Virus record (IMG/VR): IMGVR_UViG_3300031834_000002
Span: 1-64,000 of that record
Source of the DNA: a virus
DNA length: 64,000 nucleotides
Strand: one strand, 5' to 3'
In this document: piece by piece, positions 1 through 6,825 of the stretch
Layout: every line of letters starts with the position of its first letter
How positions within the stretch are numbered: the first letter of the stretch is position 1
The notes under the pieces: generated by a model
Told to the model about the DNA's origin: nothing
The model's input: the letters and a program-made list of their open reading frames with translations, nothing else
Databases searched by the model: none
Program-made: the position numbers and the translations under genes

Positions 1-29
1 TATAAACTATGGTAAAAATTTTTTTCATA

Positions 30-60
30 CCTTCGGCAAGGGCGAAGCCAAAGCCGAAGG
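30..60. other. GC-rich hairpin
   Basis: An 8-bp perfect inverted repeat (CCTTCGGC / GCCGAAGG) flanks a 15-nt loop that itself contains GGC/GCC segments. It is far more GC-rich than anything nearby. An A-run follows on the plus strand, so a plus-strand rho-independent terminator lacks its U-tract; read on the minus strand the hairpin is followed by TATG then A and T runs. It may end transcription from outside the window. Confidence 0.5.
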
Positions 61-141
61 CAAGGAAAAAAAAACTAACTTTTGAAAATTCTTAACATCA
101 GTTAGAAAAAAGAAAAAGCCAGATACCAGAATAAAAATGCT

Positions 142-161
142 CTATATGATACTATATGATA
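142..161 (+). promoter_or_regulatory. Tandem CTATATGATA repeat, probable promoter -10 region
   Basis: Two perfect adjacent copies of CTATATGATA lie about 70 bases before the first gene. Each contains TATGAT, close to a -10 box, and resembles the TATATGATATAAT of the promoter near 7800. No clear -35 TTGACA match was found at 17-18 bases. It probably drives the leftmost small-gene operon. Confidence 0.4.
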
Positions 162-229
162 AGAAGTAAAGGACTAATATGATAAAAACAGTAATAAAAG
201 ATAATAAAATGTCAAGGGGATAAGAAAAA

Positions 230-604
230 ATGTATAAAATCTACTTACCGATAACAAAGGATAAAAAGTCAAGTATACATGGTTTATGGAGCGATAAAGG
301 CAGAACTTACTTTGACAAGATAAGAATTGTCAATACCTTTATTATGAATGAAGCAGTTAGGGATGAATTATGCCGTAAGTATAATCAGTTAGCTTTATTT
401 TATACGGACATTGACGGAGTGGGCTTTTGTTATGATAACAGGGCAAAAACATTGACAAAGTATACCGAGCGATTGACTGTTAGGCATAGTCAAAAAGCCA
501 GTTTAAAGGACGTTATCAAAAAGACATTGAAGGCATACGGCGGATTGACTATATACAAGGAAGTTAATGACTATATAATAGAAGTATACCACAATAAAAA
601 ATAA
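230..604 (+). CDS. Hypothetical protein, 124 aa
   Basis: First clear gene of the window, preceded by an AAGGGGAT ribosome-binding site. The predicted soluble protein has mixed alpha/beta composition, a central FYTDIDGVGF stretch and a basic C-terminal half. I recognise no domain. It heads a run of small early-type genes reading in the same direction. Confidence 0.6.
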   Translation: MYKIYLPITKDKKSSIHGLWSDKGRTYFDKIRIVNTFIMNEAVRDELCRKYNQLALFYTDIDGVGFCYDNRAKTLTKYTERLTVRHSQKASLKDVIKKTLKAYGGLTIYKEVNDYIIEVYHNKK

Positions 605-618
605 GAGGATATAAGACA

Positions 619-1014
619 ATGAAAAACTATATAACATTATACCATTATAGCAATAAAGACTTTCAAGGGTATGTTAAGCCTTCTTTTTTTGGCAATAGCT
701 CTTTTAGTGATAATTCTGCAAGAATAAGCAATGTTAAGCGGTGTTATTTTTACATAGACAAAGACAAGAAGGAATACTATTTTAACGGAGCGATATATTG
801 CTATACTGCAAGAATAGACAAAGAAAAATTGTATAATCTCAATACAGATAATCAAGGTATAGTTAAGCGATTGAAAAACAGTCAAGACATACATAGAGAA
901 GTCAAGAAAAGAGGCTATAAAGGTATTATAGGCTCAAATGGTTTTGATTGTGTTGTGTTGTTTAATAATGTTAAAATTACAGAGAAAAAAGACTTATACA
1001 AAGAAAGAAGGTGA
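619..1014 (+). CDS. Hypothetical protein with ADP-ribosyltransferase-like start, 131 aa
   Basis: Begins with an LYHYSN motif followed by a conserved-looking phage pattern (PSFFG, SFSDNSAR, SNVKRCYFY) and ends with a GYKGIIGSNGFDCVVLF strand. LYHY/LYHG starts and such strand patterns occur in small phage-borne ADP-ribosyltransferase-like domains, but no catalytic glutamate can be assigned with confidence, so the function is only a suggestion. It lies 14 bases after the previous gene. Confidence 0.5.
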   Translation: MKNYITLYHYSNKDFQGYVKPSFFGNSSFSDNSARISNVKRCYFYIDKDKKEYYFNGAIYCYTARIDKEKLYNLNTDNQGIVKRLKNSQDIHREVKKRGYKGIIGSNGFDCVVLFNNVKITEKKDLYKERR

Positions 1015-1019
1015 ATAAC

Positions 1020-1175
1020 ATGGAAACTATAAATATATCTATCACGAACAGAAAAGACGTTGCGTTACATTTGCATAGTGCGGAACTAATTGGAGCGGTA
1101 AGCATATATCTATATGGTAACAAATATGGCTATGTATTAGATAATACCAAATTTGAAGGGATAATCAAAGACTAA
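1020..1175 (+). CDS. Small hypothetical protein, 51 aa
   Basis: Short reading frame with a good ribosome-binding site (GAAGGTG) 6 bases before ATG and only 5 bases after the previous stop. It ends with a GYVLDNTKFEGIIKD strand pattern. Unknown function; the spacing and RBS make it a likely real gene. Confidence 0.5.
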   Translation: METINISITNRKDVALHLHSAELIGAVSIYLYGNKYGYVLDNTKFEGIIKD

Positions 1176-1192
1176 AAGCGGAGCGAAAAAAA

Positions 1193-1318
1193 ATGTATAT
1201 TATATTATATCGTATAATGGAATTATTGACTGGACAATATACAAAGAGCATAAATATATTATCTTATAAAATAGGCGAATATATAAAATTATGGTGTTTG
1301 TTACATATAAGAGGCTAA
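1193..1318 (+). CDS. Possible small protein, 41 aa
   Basis: Frame between two better supported genes, with a weak purine-rich leader (AGCGGAGCG). It is hydrophobic and tyrosine/isoleucine-rich, without a clear membrane helix. It could be real or only leader sequence for the next gene, whose own RBS lies inside its last codons. Confidence 0.3.
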   Translation: MYIILYRIMELLTGQYTKSINILSYKIGEYIKLWCLLHIRG

Positions 1319-1323
1319 AATAT

Positions 1324-1689
1324 ATGCGTTACCATAAAGAAGTCTATATACCGCAACAGGACACAACAAAACTAAAAGCTCTAACTAATACCTTGAATAA
1401 TAAGTCATGGAAGTATAGCAAACATTGCCTTGATAATTTGAAATATAGAGTTATTAGTCAAGAGGATATATTATATTTTATAAAGGCGTTAAAATTACAA
1501 GAGGATAATATTTTTGAGTATTATACCGAGAATAATAATATTATAAAAGTATGTTATAGAATATCATATATAAATAGTTTAGATATTATTCTTGTTGTAT
1601 CGGATAAAAAAGAATTAGTTACTATATATATCAACACTGCCGACGACAAACATGAAACGCTTGACAAAAATTTATATACACAAAAATAA
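1324..1689 (+). CDS. DUF4258-like hypothetical protein, 121 aa
   Basis: A GAGGCTAAAATAT leader sits 9 bases before this ATG, so I prefer it to an in-frame ATG 33 bases upstream. The pattern SKHCLDNLKYR, then ISQEDILYFI, then a strand with a TIYIN ending and DDKHETLD, resembles DUF4258-type small proteins that share the BrnT/RNase-toxin fold. Enzymatic activity cannot be read from the sequence. A promoter starts at its stop codon. Confidence 0.5.
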   Translation: MRYHKEVYIPQQDTTKLKALTNTLNNKSWKYSKHCLDNLKYRVISQEDILYFIKALKLQEDNIFEYYTENNNIIKVCYRISYINSLDIILVVSDKKELVTIYINTADDKHETLDKNLYTQK

Positions 1690-1690
1690 A

Positions 1691-1719
1691 TTTGCATTTT
1701 TTGAAATATATGCTATACT
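1691..1719 (+). promoter_or_regulatory. Sigma70-type promoter
   Basis: TTTGCA at 1691-1696, a 17-base spacer and TATACT at 1714-1719 with an extended TGC just before it. The context AAATAAATTTG at the preceding stop codon matches other promoters of this phage near 3905, 4754 and 18865. It would drive the 191-aa gene and those after it. Confidence 0.6.
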
Positions 1720-1797
1720 ATATATAGGAAGTAGAAAAAAAAACGGTTGTATATTATCCGTTGAAATATACAAGAGTATAAAAGAAAAGAGGCTAAA

Positions 1798-2373
1798 ATG
1801 TTATACAGAGCGAAACAGGACAAAGACGAAGGTGTCAAAGGTTGTAAAATAGTAGGAACAAAAGATATTTATGGTTATAAATTAGTAGAAACATATTTTG
1901 TTGATAATAGCGGTTTAGGTGATAGAAACGAACCTGCTATGGTTTTTTCTGTTTTTTTGGATAATGTCAAGACAGGCTATTATTACGGAATAAAAGAGGT
2001 AGGACAATTTCAAGTATACATAGGGGAATACGAAAAAATAGAACGGCAAGAATTAAAAAAGCAAGAAGCCGAAACAGGTATAATCAGTAGTAAAAAAATA
2101 AAAAATAATACACGGCTAACCGTCTATGCTAATGGCGATAAAGTTTTGCGTTTACATAATACGGACATAATAAAATGGACAGGTAACAAGATTATTCTTA
2201 ATTCGGGCGGTTGGGATACTGTAACAACAAGAACAAGGTTTAACGAATTTTTACCCGATTATATAAAGGTATATAGAAAAAAAGGAGTAACTTATATTAA
2301 CTATAATAAAGATAACGATAATCAAACAAGTCAAGATATAGAATTTTTTGACGGTATAGAGTTATCAATATAA
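1798..2373 (+). CDS. Hypothetical protein, 191 aa
   Basis: Starts 8 bases after an AAGAGG leader, downstream of the 1691 promoter. The first half holds a beta-rich segment with GYYYGIKEVGQFQVYIGEY; the middle is lysine/glutamate-rich; the last third has NTDIIKWTGNKIILNSGG and TRTRFNEFL, a pattern seen in small phage proteins of unknown role. No enzyme motif recognised. Confidence 0.55.
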   Translation: MLYRAKQDKDEGVKGCKIVGTKDIYGYKLVETYFVDNSGLGDRNEPAMVFSVFLDNVKTGYYYGIKEVGQFQVYIGEYEKIERQELKKQEAETGIISSKKIKNNTRLTVYANGDKVLRLHNTDIIKWTGNKIILNSGGWDTVTTRTRFNEFLPDYIKVYRKKGVTYINYNKDNDNQTSQDIEFFDGIELSI

Positions 2374-2390
2374 AAAAAGGAGATAAAAAA

Positions 2391-2531
2391 ATGTATAAGA
2401 TAATTAGATTTAGAATAAACGGAGATAATGAAGTTATTAAAAGCGGGCTAACACTGGAACAGGCACAAGAACACTGTCAATGTGATGATACGCATGGTAA
2501 AGGTTGGTTTGACGGATATATAGAGGGATAA
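2391..2531 (+). CDS. Conserved small phage protein, 46 aa
   Basis: Strong AAAAAAAGGAG leader. It has the features MYKIIRF, LTLEQAQEHC and a GWFDGYIEG ending, a layout I recognise from a widespread family of tiny phage proteins (including actinophages) with no known function. The conserved layout makes it a real gene despite its size. Confidence 0.65.
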   Translation: MYKIIRFRINGDNEVIKSGLTLEQAQEHCQCDDTHGKGWFDGYIEG

Positions 2532-2559
2532 AAATTTAACCTAAAAAGGCGGTGATATT

Positions 2560-2721
2560 ATGAATATTTTTAACTTAGCATATAAACAGTTAGAACGAGA
2601 AGGCAATAATAAATCTGATAATTCAAGCATACTTTTAATTGACAGGGCTATAAAAATACGTCAATGGCTTGACTTATCTGAACGTAATTCAAAGGTTGCA
2701 AGGCGACGCTATAAAAAATAA
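2560..2721 (+). CDS. Small basic hypothetical protein, 53 aa
   Basis: Preceded by AAGGCGGTGAT, an extended Shine-Dalgarno match. The protein ends in a cluster of arginines and lysines (SKVARRRYKK), consistent with nucleic-acid binding, but no domain is recognised. Confidence 0.5.
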   Translation: MNIFNLAYKQLEREGNNKSDNSSILLIDRAIKIRQWLDLSERNSKVARRRYKK

Positions 2722-2731
2722 TCTATTGCGA

Positions 2732-2771
2732 GGTATTACAGGCACGAAATCAAGGCGGTTGATGTAATACC
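2732..2771. other. Inverted repeat between small genes
   Basis: GGTATTAC and GTAATACC form an 8-bp perfect stem around a 24-base loop in the 95-base gap between two genes. No T-run follows, so it is not a standard terminator. It may be an RNA processing or stability element, or a protein-binding site. Confidence 0.4.
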
Positions 2772-2816
2772 ATTGACTAAACTGAATACGAAACGAAAAA
2801 AAGGGGATAAGAAAAC

Positions 2817-3026
2817 ATGGATAAAAAAATTGATGTTGTTGAGATGATTATTGCTTACGAAAATGGGGAATTGGAAGCGGAAAAAACATTAGAATTATTT
2901 GCGGAATTGATAAGAACAGGACAAGCATGGCAATTACAAGGTAGTATATATGGCAGACCTGCAAAGATGTTGATTGATAATGGTTATATATCAAAAGAGG
3001 GTAAGATATTAAAGACCATAGAATAA
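2817..3026 (+). CDS. Conserved small phage protein, 69 aa
   Basis: RBS AAAAGGGGAT. The pattern of an acidic helix (EMIIAYENGEL), then TLELFAELIRTGQAWQLQGSIYGRPAKMLIDNGYI, is that of small phage proteins of unknown role present in many siphoviruses. It probably folds as two or three helices. Confidence 0.6.
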   Translation: MDKKIDVVEMIIAYENGELEAEKTLELFAELIRTGQAWQLQGSIYGRPAKMLIDNGYISKEGKILKTIE

Positions 3027-3040
3027 AGGACATATAATAC

Positions 3041-3388
3041 ATGAAAAAATATAAAAATAGTTATAATGGATTATCTAAAATACAATATAAATATGGAGAT
3101 TGTATATCTATATGTGATATTGTATATAAAAGATTAAAAATTAAAGGATATAATCCCCGAATTATTGAAGGATATGCCGAAGTTAATAATGTCAATGACA
3201 TATTGCCCGACGGATATTTTTTAAAAAGATATAATAAAAAAGAATACAAAAAACTAAAAGATATAAATTATAATGATTATCCTAAAATTTTACAACATAC
3301 ATGGATAGAATGTAATAATCATATAATTGACATAACACGCAGTCAATTTGATGTATATGGCGGTATTATTAACTATATAAAGGTATAA
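3041..3388 (+). CDS. Putative papain/transglutaminase-fold protein, 115 aa
   Basis: An early cysteine segment (GDCISIC, around residues 19-25) is followed by HTWIEC near residue 87 and IIDITRSQF near 95. Cys, then His in HTW, then Asp in IDIT is the order of a transglutaminase/papain-like catalytic triad, and HTW(I)E...DIT is typical of small phage proteins of that fold. Activity is inferred. It lies one base before a second putative papain-fold gene. Confidence 0.45.
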   Translation: MKKYKNSYNGLSKIQYKYGDCISICDIVYKRLKIKGYNPRIIEGYAEVNNVNDILPDGYFLKRYNKKEYKKLKDINYNDYPKILQHTWIECNNHIIDITRSQFDVYGGIINYIKV

Positions 3389-3389
3389 T

Positions 3390-3902
3390 ATGGAAAAAGC
3401 AGTAACTAAAAATAATACAATAAAAACATATCCTATAAAATTAAAAATACCTGACGATTATTTTGAACCGTCTTATTATAATCAGGACATACCTGATAAT
3501 GATACCGATATAATAAAAGATTATCCAACATTATCATTATCGTATGTTAAAAAATATATAAATGCAGAATGTTATGCTTACGCTTTGAAAAATAATAATT
3601 TATGCGATTTAGAGGATAGTTTTGGATATTTACAGCGTCTATATAGACCTATATCAATAGAAAATATTAAAATAGGCGATATAATAACATATTATAATAT
3701 TGAAAAAAATACAAAAGGATTGAACGAGCCGAACGATACTACAATAGAGCATTTTGCTATTGTAACAGATATTATTAAAACTAATAGATTATATATCAGA
3801 ATAAAAAGCAAATGGGGATTGAACGGAATTTTTGAAGGTAGTTATAATTTATTGCCCGAATTTTATGGTAATACTTTTTCTATATGGCGTAAGAAAAAAT
3901 AA
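3390..3902 (+). CDS. NlpC/CHAP-like (DUF7689-type) protein, 170 aa
   Basis: The central AECYAYALKN segment supplies a cysteine, IKIGDIITYYN follows, then EHFAIVTDI supplies a histidine, then IKSKWGLNGIFEG and PEFYGNTFSIW. This Cys / GD / His / SKWG order is that of papain-like NlpC-type domains found in phages and polyvalent proteins. No signal peptide is seen, so it may act inside the cell rather than as a lysin. A promoter begins at its stop. Confidence 0.5.
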   Translation: MEKAVTKNNTIKTYPIKLKIPDDYFEPSYYNQDIPDNDTDIIKDYPTLSLSYVKKYINAECYAYALKNNNLCDLEDSFGYLQRLYRPISIENIKIGDIITYYNIEKNTKGLNEPNDTTIEHFAIVTDIIKTNRLYIRIKSKWGLNGIFEGSYNLLPEFYGNTFSIWRKKK

Positions 3903-3934
3903 ATTTGTTTTGGTATAGTAGTATATGGTATACT
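3903..3934 (+). promoter_or_regulatory. Promoter, repeated class II type
   Basis: TTGTTT at 3905-3910, an 18-base spacer, an extended TGG and TATACT at 3929-3934. The spacer motif TGGTATAGTAGTATATGG is almost identical to the one at 4760-4777, which shows a repeated, conserved promoter with a probable shared operator. Confidence 0.7.
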
Positions 3935-3960
3935 TGTTATATAAAGGAAAGGAAACTATA

Positions 3961-4140
3961 ATGAAAAAGAATAAAAATCCTTTTAAGGCAGGAAATAAAG
4001 TAATATATAAAGACGGAGATGTAAGAGTTTTTACTGTATATAGTGTTTATGGTGATACAAAAGTATCATTAGGGCTTGCCGATTATCCCGACGTAGAACA
4101 GGATTATCAAATACATATTAACAAGATAAAAAAAATCTAA
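3961..4140 (+). CDS. Small hypothetical protein, 59 aa
   Basis: The ATG at 3961 follows AAAGGAAAGG and is preferred over an upstream frame start that would overlap the promoter. The sequence (FKAGNKVIYKDGDVRVFTVYSVYG...) looks like a small beta-barrel (KOW/SH3-like) with alternating strands. Function unknown. Confidence 0.55.
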   Translation: MKKNKNPFKAGNKVIYKDGDVRVFTVYSVYGDTKVSLGLADYPDVEQDYQIHINKIKKI

Positions 4141-4148
4141 AAGATAAT

Positions 4149-4301
4149 ATGAAAGAAAAAATATTGATAAAACATTGCGATATTTGTGGCAGAATTATTG
4201 AAGTAAAACATTATTTTGATTTATTATATTGTAAAGTATGTTTTGAAGCCTGTCAAGTAGAACGACTTGTTATACATAAGAGGAGAAAAAATCATGGGTA
4301 G
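4149..4301 (+). CDS. Zinc-ribbon mini-protein, 50 aa
   Basis: CDIC near residue 10 and CKVC near residue 28 make a two-knuckle zinc ribbon. The end overlaps the next ATG by 8 bases, indicating translational coupling. One of at least a dozen tiny CxxC proteins of this phage. Confidence 0.5.
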   Translation: MKEKILIKHCDICGRIIEVKHYFDLLYCKVCFEACQVERLVIHKRRKNHG

Positions 4302-4746
4302 GTTAAAGGGTAGTAAAAACAAGCTAAAAGTAATTATATCAGAGGTTAATACTGGTGAACCTTTACCTATAAAACGTGGCAGGGGCAGACCACGAAAGAC
4401 ACAGACCACGTTAGATATAAAAGAAGTATCAGAACAAGCACAAAAAATGACTATATCTGTTGATATTAAAGAAATAAAAAGACAAATTAGAACATTAAGA
4501 AAAATTAAAAAAGATACTCGGATAAAAACAGACGAACGCAGAGAATTGAACGAAAAAATCAGAGAATTAAAAGAGCAATTACTTCCTATATATAAGGAAA
4601 CAAGCCCCGAAAAGGAAAAAATAATAGCACAGATATTAACAGTATCGTCAATATCCACAATATTAGATATTGACCTAAATAAATTTACAACAGAAGAATT
4701 ACAAAAACATTATGAATTTATAAAACAAGGTAAGAATAGAATATAA
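4294..4746 (+). CDS. AT-hook-like, coiled-coil DNA-binding protein, 150 aa
   Basis: The ATG at 4294 has a clear AGGAG leader. The N-terminus reads GRLKGSKNK and, near residue 28, KRGRGRPRK, a classical AT-hook core (GRP flanked by basics) that binds the minor groove of AT-rich DNA. Residues 55-105 form a charged coiled coil. DNA binding on this AT-rich genome is inferred; it could be an early regulator or packaging helper. Confidence 0.55.
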   Translation: MGRLKGSKNKLKVIISEVNTGEPLPIKRGRGRPRKTQTTLDIKEVSEQAQKMTISVDIKEIKRQIRTLRKIKKDTRIKTDERRELNEKIRELKEQLLPIYKETSPEKEKIIAQILTVSSISTILDIDLNKFTTEELQKHYEFIKQGKNRI

Positions 4747-4750
4747 AATA

Positions 4751-4783
4751 AATTTGTTTTGGTGTAGTAGTATATGGTATACT
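4751..4783 (+). promoter_or_regulatory. Promoter, repeated class II type
   Basis: TTGTTT at 4754-4759, an 18-base spacer and TATACT at 4778-4783 preceded by TGG. From AATTTG to TATACTT it is a near copy of the 3905 promoter. Confidence 0.7.
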
Positions 4784-4806
4784 TATAATAGAAAGAAGGT
4801 ATAAAA

Positions 4807-4959
4807 GTGAAAATAATTAACATTGACTTAATGGACGAAGCAAGTATTAAAAAAGCAGAACAAGAAAAATTTAGTTTAGAAAATAAAGGATATGAACTTA
4901 TTAGAGAAGAAGTAGGATTTATAAAAGCAATTTTATTTTTTGAACGCATTAGTATATAA
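4807..4959 (+). CDS. Small hypothetical protein with GTG start, 50 aa
   Basis: GTG start after AGAAAGAAGG, about 20 bases after the promoter -10 box. Contains IDLMDEASIKKAEQEKF and a hydrophobic end. A later ATG would leave 42 aa. Function unknown. Confidence 0.45.
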   Translation: MKIINIDLMDEASIKKAEQEKFSLENKGYELIREEVGFIKAILFFERISI

Positions 4960-4970
4960 AGGAAAAGAAA

Positions 4971-5135
4971 ATGACTAAAATAGAAAAGCGGTTAAGATAT
5001 TTGAAAAAACAAATAAAAAATGAAAACATAAGTTATGGAGAAATAGCAGAATTACAAAATTTATCAAAATATATTGATAAAGGCGATATACTATTATTAC
5101 AATGGGCAGAAGTAAAAGAATTTGAGGAGAACTAA
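4971..5135 (+). CDS. Conserved small phage protein, 54 aa
   Basis: The sequence NISYGEIAELQNL...YIDKGDILLLQWA follows a pattern I know from many siphophage genomes, including actinobacterial ones, always as a tiny helical protein of unknown role. RBS AAAGGAAAAG. Confidence 0.65.
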   Translation: MTKIEKRLRYLKKQIKNENISYGEIAELQNLSKYIDKGDILLLQWAEVKEFEEN

Positions 5136-5137
5136 AA

Positions 5138-5392
5138 ATGTATAAAATAAAAGACCTTCAATTTGATGTTAGATATTTTGGCGGTGATGAAGGAATTATT
5201 TTTAAAACAAAAAAAGAAATTATGGAACACTTAGTCAGTTACCACGATAATGATTATTCAGGTGTAAAAAGCAATAAAGAACCTTATAAAGATATATACG
5301 AATTTTTAAAGACATTAAAAAATGACTATACAAGATTAGACTGGTTACTTGAATATGGACAATGGGAAATAGAATATATAAAGGAAGGATAA
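5138..5392 (+). CDS. Conserved phage hypothetical, 84 aa
   Basis: Two bases after the previous stop, which itself supplies GAGGAG as RBS. The predicted alpha/beta protein starts as MYKIKDLQFDV and ends with a WLLEYGQWEIEYI segment; many phages encode similar acidic small proteins. Function unknown. Confidence 0.55.
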   Translation: MYKIKDLQFDVRYFGGDEGIIFKTKKEIMEHLVSYHDNDYSGVKSNKEPYKDIYEFLKTLKNDYTRLDWLLEYGQWEIEYIKEG

Positions 5393-5398
5393 AATACT

Positions 5399-5767
5399 AT
5401 GGAAAATGAAAAATATATTTGTGATAAATGTGGAACAGGAATTTTATTATATAACGAATTACCAAATAATTGTCCTATATGCAATGGAAAACTTATTGCA
5501 GAAAGTAAAATGAAAGAACAAGAAAAATTAGAAAATATGATAGGAGATAATGTAGATGAGGATTTAACTCCTAAACAAGACGCAGATGAGGCGATAGATG
5601 ATTATATAAGGGTAAGAATGATAGAAAACATTGTAAAATATGGAAATAACGAAGTTTGGTATAATATTGAAAATAATATAATTAACGCAGAACAACGATT
5701 AAAATACAGAGAATTTTTTATGTTAGCAGGTGGAATTTGTCCGAAGGGAGAAGAAATAAAAATATGA
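5399..5767 (+). CDS. Rubredoxin-like zinc-ribbon protein, 122 aa
   Basis: CDKC at residues 8-11 and CPIC near 28-31 form a zinc ribbon, followed by an acidic linker and a helical C-terminal region ending KYREFFMLAGGICPKG. A structural, protein- or nucleic-acid-binding zinc module is likely; no enzyme motif. Its last bases overlap the next gene (ATGA). Confidence 0.5.
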   Translation: MENEKYICDKCGTGILLYNELPNNCPICNGKLIAESKMKEQEKLENMIGDNVDEDLTPKQDADEAIDDYIRVRMIENIVKYGNNEVWYNIENNIINAEQRLKYREFFMLAGGICPKGEEIKI

Positions 5768-5901
5768 GTGAATATATGGACAACGTTAAGTGTTGCAATT
5801 GCGGATTTAATGGAATAGTAAAAACAGGACAAGAAAAATGTCCAAAGTGCAAAACAAAAGGGCATTTATCTTGGAAAGAAGGCGAACCGCAGGAGATATA
5901 A
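5764..5901 (+). CDS. Zinc-ribbon mini-protein, 45 aa
   Basis: Starts in an ATGA overlap with the preceding zinc-ribbon gene. Cysteines CNC and CPKC about 16 residues apart make a single ribbon. Probably co-translated with its neighbour. Confidence 0.5.
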   Translation: MSEYMDNVKCCNCGFNGIVKTGQEKCPKCKTKGHLSWKEGEPQEI

Positions 5902-5903
5902 AT

Positions 5904-6038
5904 ATGCACATTTTAATTGATAGAGAAGATAATTCTTATAACGTTGAATTGCAAATTAAGAATAATAAACTATATGCAGTATGGGATAAACAAAAATCTG
6001 AAATATACTTAGATAAATGTAAAATTAAAGATATATAA
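5904..6038 (+). CDS. Small hypothetical protein, 44 aa
   Basis: The ATG at 5904 follows CAGGAGATATAA, a strong RBS inside the end of the previous gene, and is preferred to an upstream in-frame start. Beta-strand-rich (DNSYNVELQIKNNKLYAVW). Function unknown. Confidence 0.45.
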   Translation: MHILIDREDNSYNVELQIKNNKLYAVWDKQKSEIYLDKCKIKDI

Positions 6039-6055
6039 AAAAGGAGAAGGAAAAG

Positions 6056-6214
6056 ATGAAAAATAAAAAATATTCTATAATAGTTAATGTAAATTTAGAA
6101 TACATTATTTATGCAAAGAATGAAATAGAAGCAGAAGAAATTGTATCTAATATAGAATTACCTAAAGAATATGTAGAAGATAGTTTTGAAATTGCTAAAA
6201 TAATAGAAAAATGA
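6056..6214 (+). CDS. Small hypothetical protein, 52 aa
   Basis: RBS AAAAAGGAGAAGG. Begins with two strands and a helix (YIIYAKNEIEAEEIVSNI), a layout common in small phage proteins with a swapped beta-alpha-beta fold. Function unknown. Confidence 0.5.
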   Translation: MKNKKYSIIVNVNLEYIIYAKNEIEAEEIVSNIELPKEYVEDSFEIAKIIEK

Positions 6215-6221
6215 GGTTAAA

Positions 6222-6410
6222 ATGTTAAGGGTTGCTATTATATCTAAACTTGGCAATGTATTTTCTCTTAATGGCACAAGAGAAGAAATAGATAATTTTC
6301 TTCTTGATATAGATAGTAAAGAAGGATTAAAATTATATAGAATAATAGATATAGACACAAAAGAACTTTTAGAAACTCAAGACGGAGTAAAAAATAAGGA
6401 GAATAAATAG
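6222..6410 (+). CDS. Small hypothetical protein, 62 aa
   Basis: Follows the previous gene after 7 bases. Starts with RVAIISKLGNVFSL and continues with a helical region and a second strand (LYRIIDIDTKELLET). No family recognised. Confidence 0.45.
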   Translation: MLRVAIISKLGNVFSLNGTREEIDNFLLDIDSKEGLKLYRIIDIDTKELLETQDGVKNKENK

Positions 6411-6411
6411 A

Positions 6412-6549
6412 ATGAGAAAATTTTTAGAACTTTTAGGATTATTAACAATATTCAGTATAGTAATATTAATGATTTTATATTTAGTAATTGCTTATACAAA
6501 TTTTCTTATAATAGATTTTAGAAATATTAGCGATATAATATATTTTTAA
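6412..6549 (+). CDS. One-helix membrane mini-protein, 45 aa
   Basis: RBS AAGGAG. Nearly all of it is one hydrophobic helix (about residues 6-30). It sits in a pair with a second mini membrane protein and upstream of a membrane-anchored collagen-like protein, so an envelope role is possible. Confidence 0.5.
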   Translation: MRKFLELLGLLTIFSIVILMILYLVIAYTNFLIIDFRNISDIIYF

Positions 6550-6560
6550 AATAGGAAAAA

Positions 6561-6695
6561 ATGACCGAAACAATAAAAGCATTATTTAGTATAATAATTC
6601 CGTTTATGTTTATATGGTTATTATTATCATTATTATTTACTTTGTATTTAATTAAAAAAGAAGAAATACAAAATGGAAAACGAAAAAATATATAA
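6561..6695 (+). CDS. One-helix membrane mini-protein, 44 aa
   Basis: ATG after ATAGGAAAAA. One hydrophobic helix (about residues 10-32) followed by a basic tail (LIKKEEIQNGKRKN), which predicts a cytoplasmic C-terminus. The next gene starts within its last codons. Confidence 0.45.
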   Translation: MTETIKALFSIIIPFMFIWLLLSLLFTLYLIKKEEIQNGKRKNI

Positions 6696-6825
6696 ATTAA
6701 TAGATAATTTCGAAGGCAGTATTTGGGGAACAAAGCCACTTTCAAAAGAAGAACTTGAAAACAGAGAAAAATCCCTAAAAAATAAACAAACAGAAAGAAA
6801 AGAGGAAAATAAATATGAACAATAA
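6673..6825 (+). CDS. Small charged hypothetical protein, 50 aa
   Basis: Overlaps both neighbours by a few codons in a chain typical of phage operons. It has FEGSIWGTKPLSKEELENREKS followed by a lysine/glutamate-rich end that also carries the AGAGGAAAA RBS of the next gene. Confidence 0.4.
   Translation: MENEKIYKLIDNFEGSIWGTKPLSKEELENREKSLKNKQTERKEENKYEQ

Noticed and set aside
9-95. 28-codon basic frame across the left hairpin
   Set aside because: No RBS, and its coding content is just the GC-rich inverted repeat read through; more likely non-coding.
179-223. 14-codon frame with AAAGGA leader before the first gene
   Set aside because: Could be a leader peptide but too short to support without expression data.
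637-894. Minus-strand frame opposite the second gene
   Set aside because: Shadow of a real plus-strand gene in AT-rich DNA; no RBS or neighbours on that strand.
2773-2778. TTGACT as a possible -35 box
   Set aside because: No -10 box at 16-19 bases downstream.
4224-4658. 144-codon minus-strand frame
   Set aside because: Opposite the AT-hook-like gene, with low-complexity Ser/Ile/Phe composition typical of antisense AT-rich frames.
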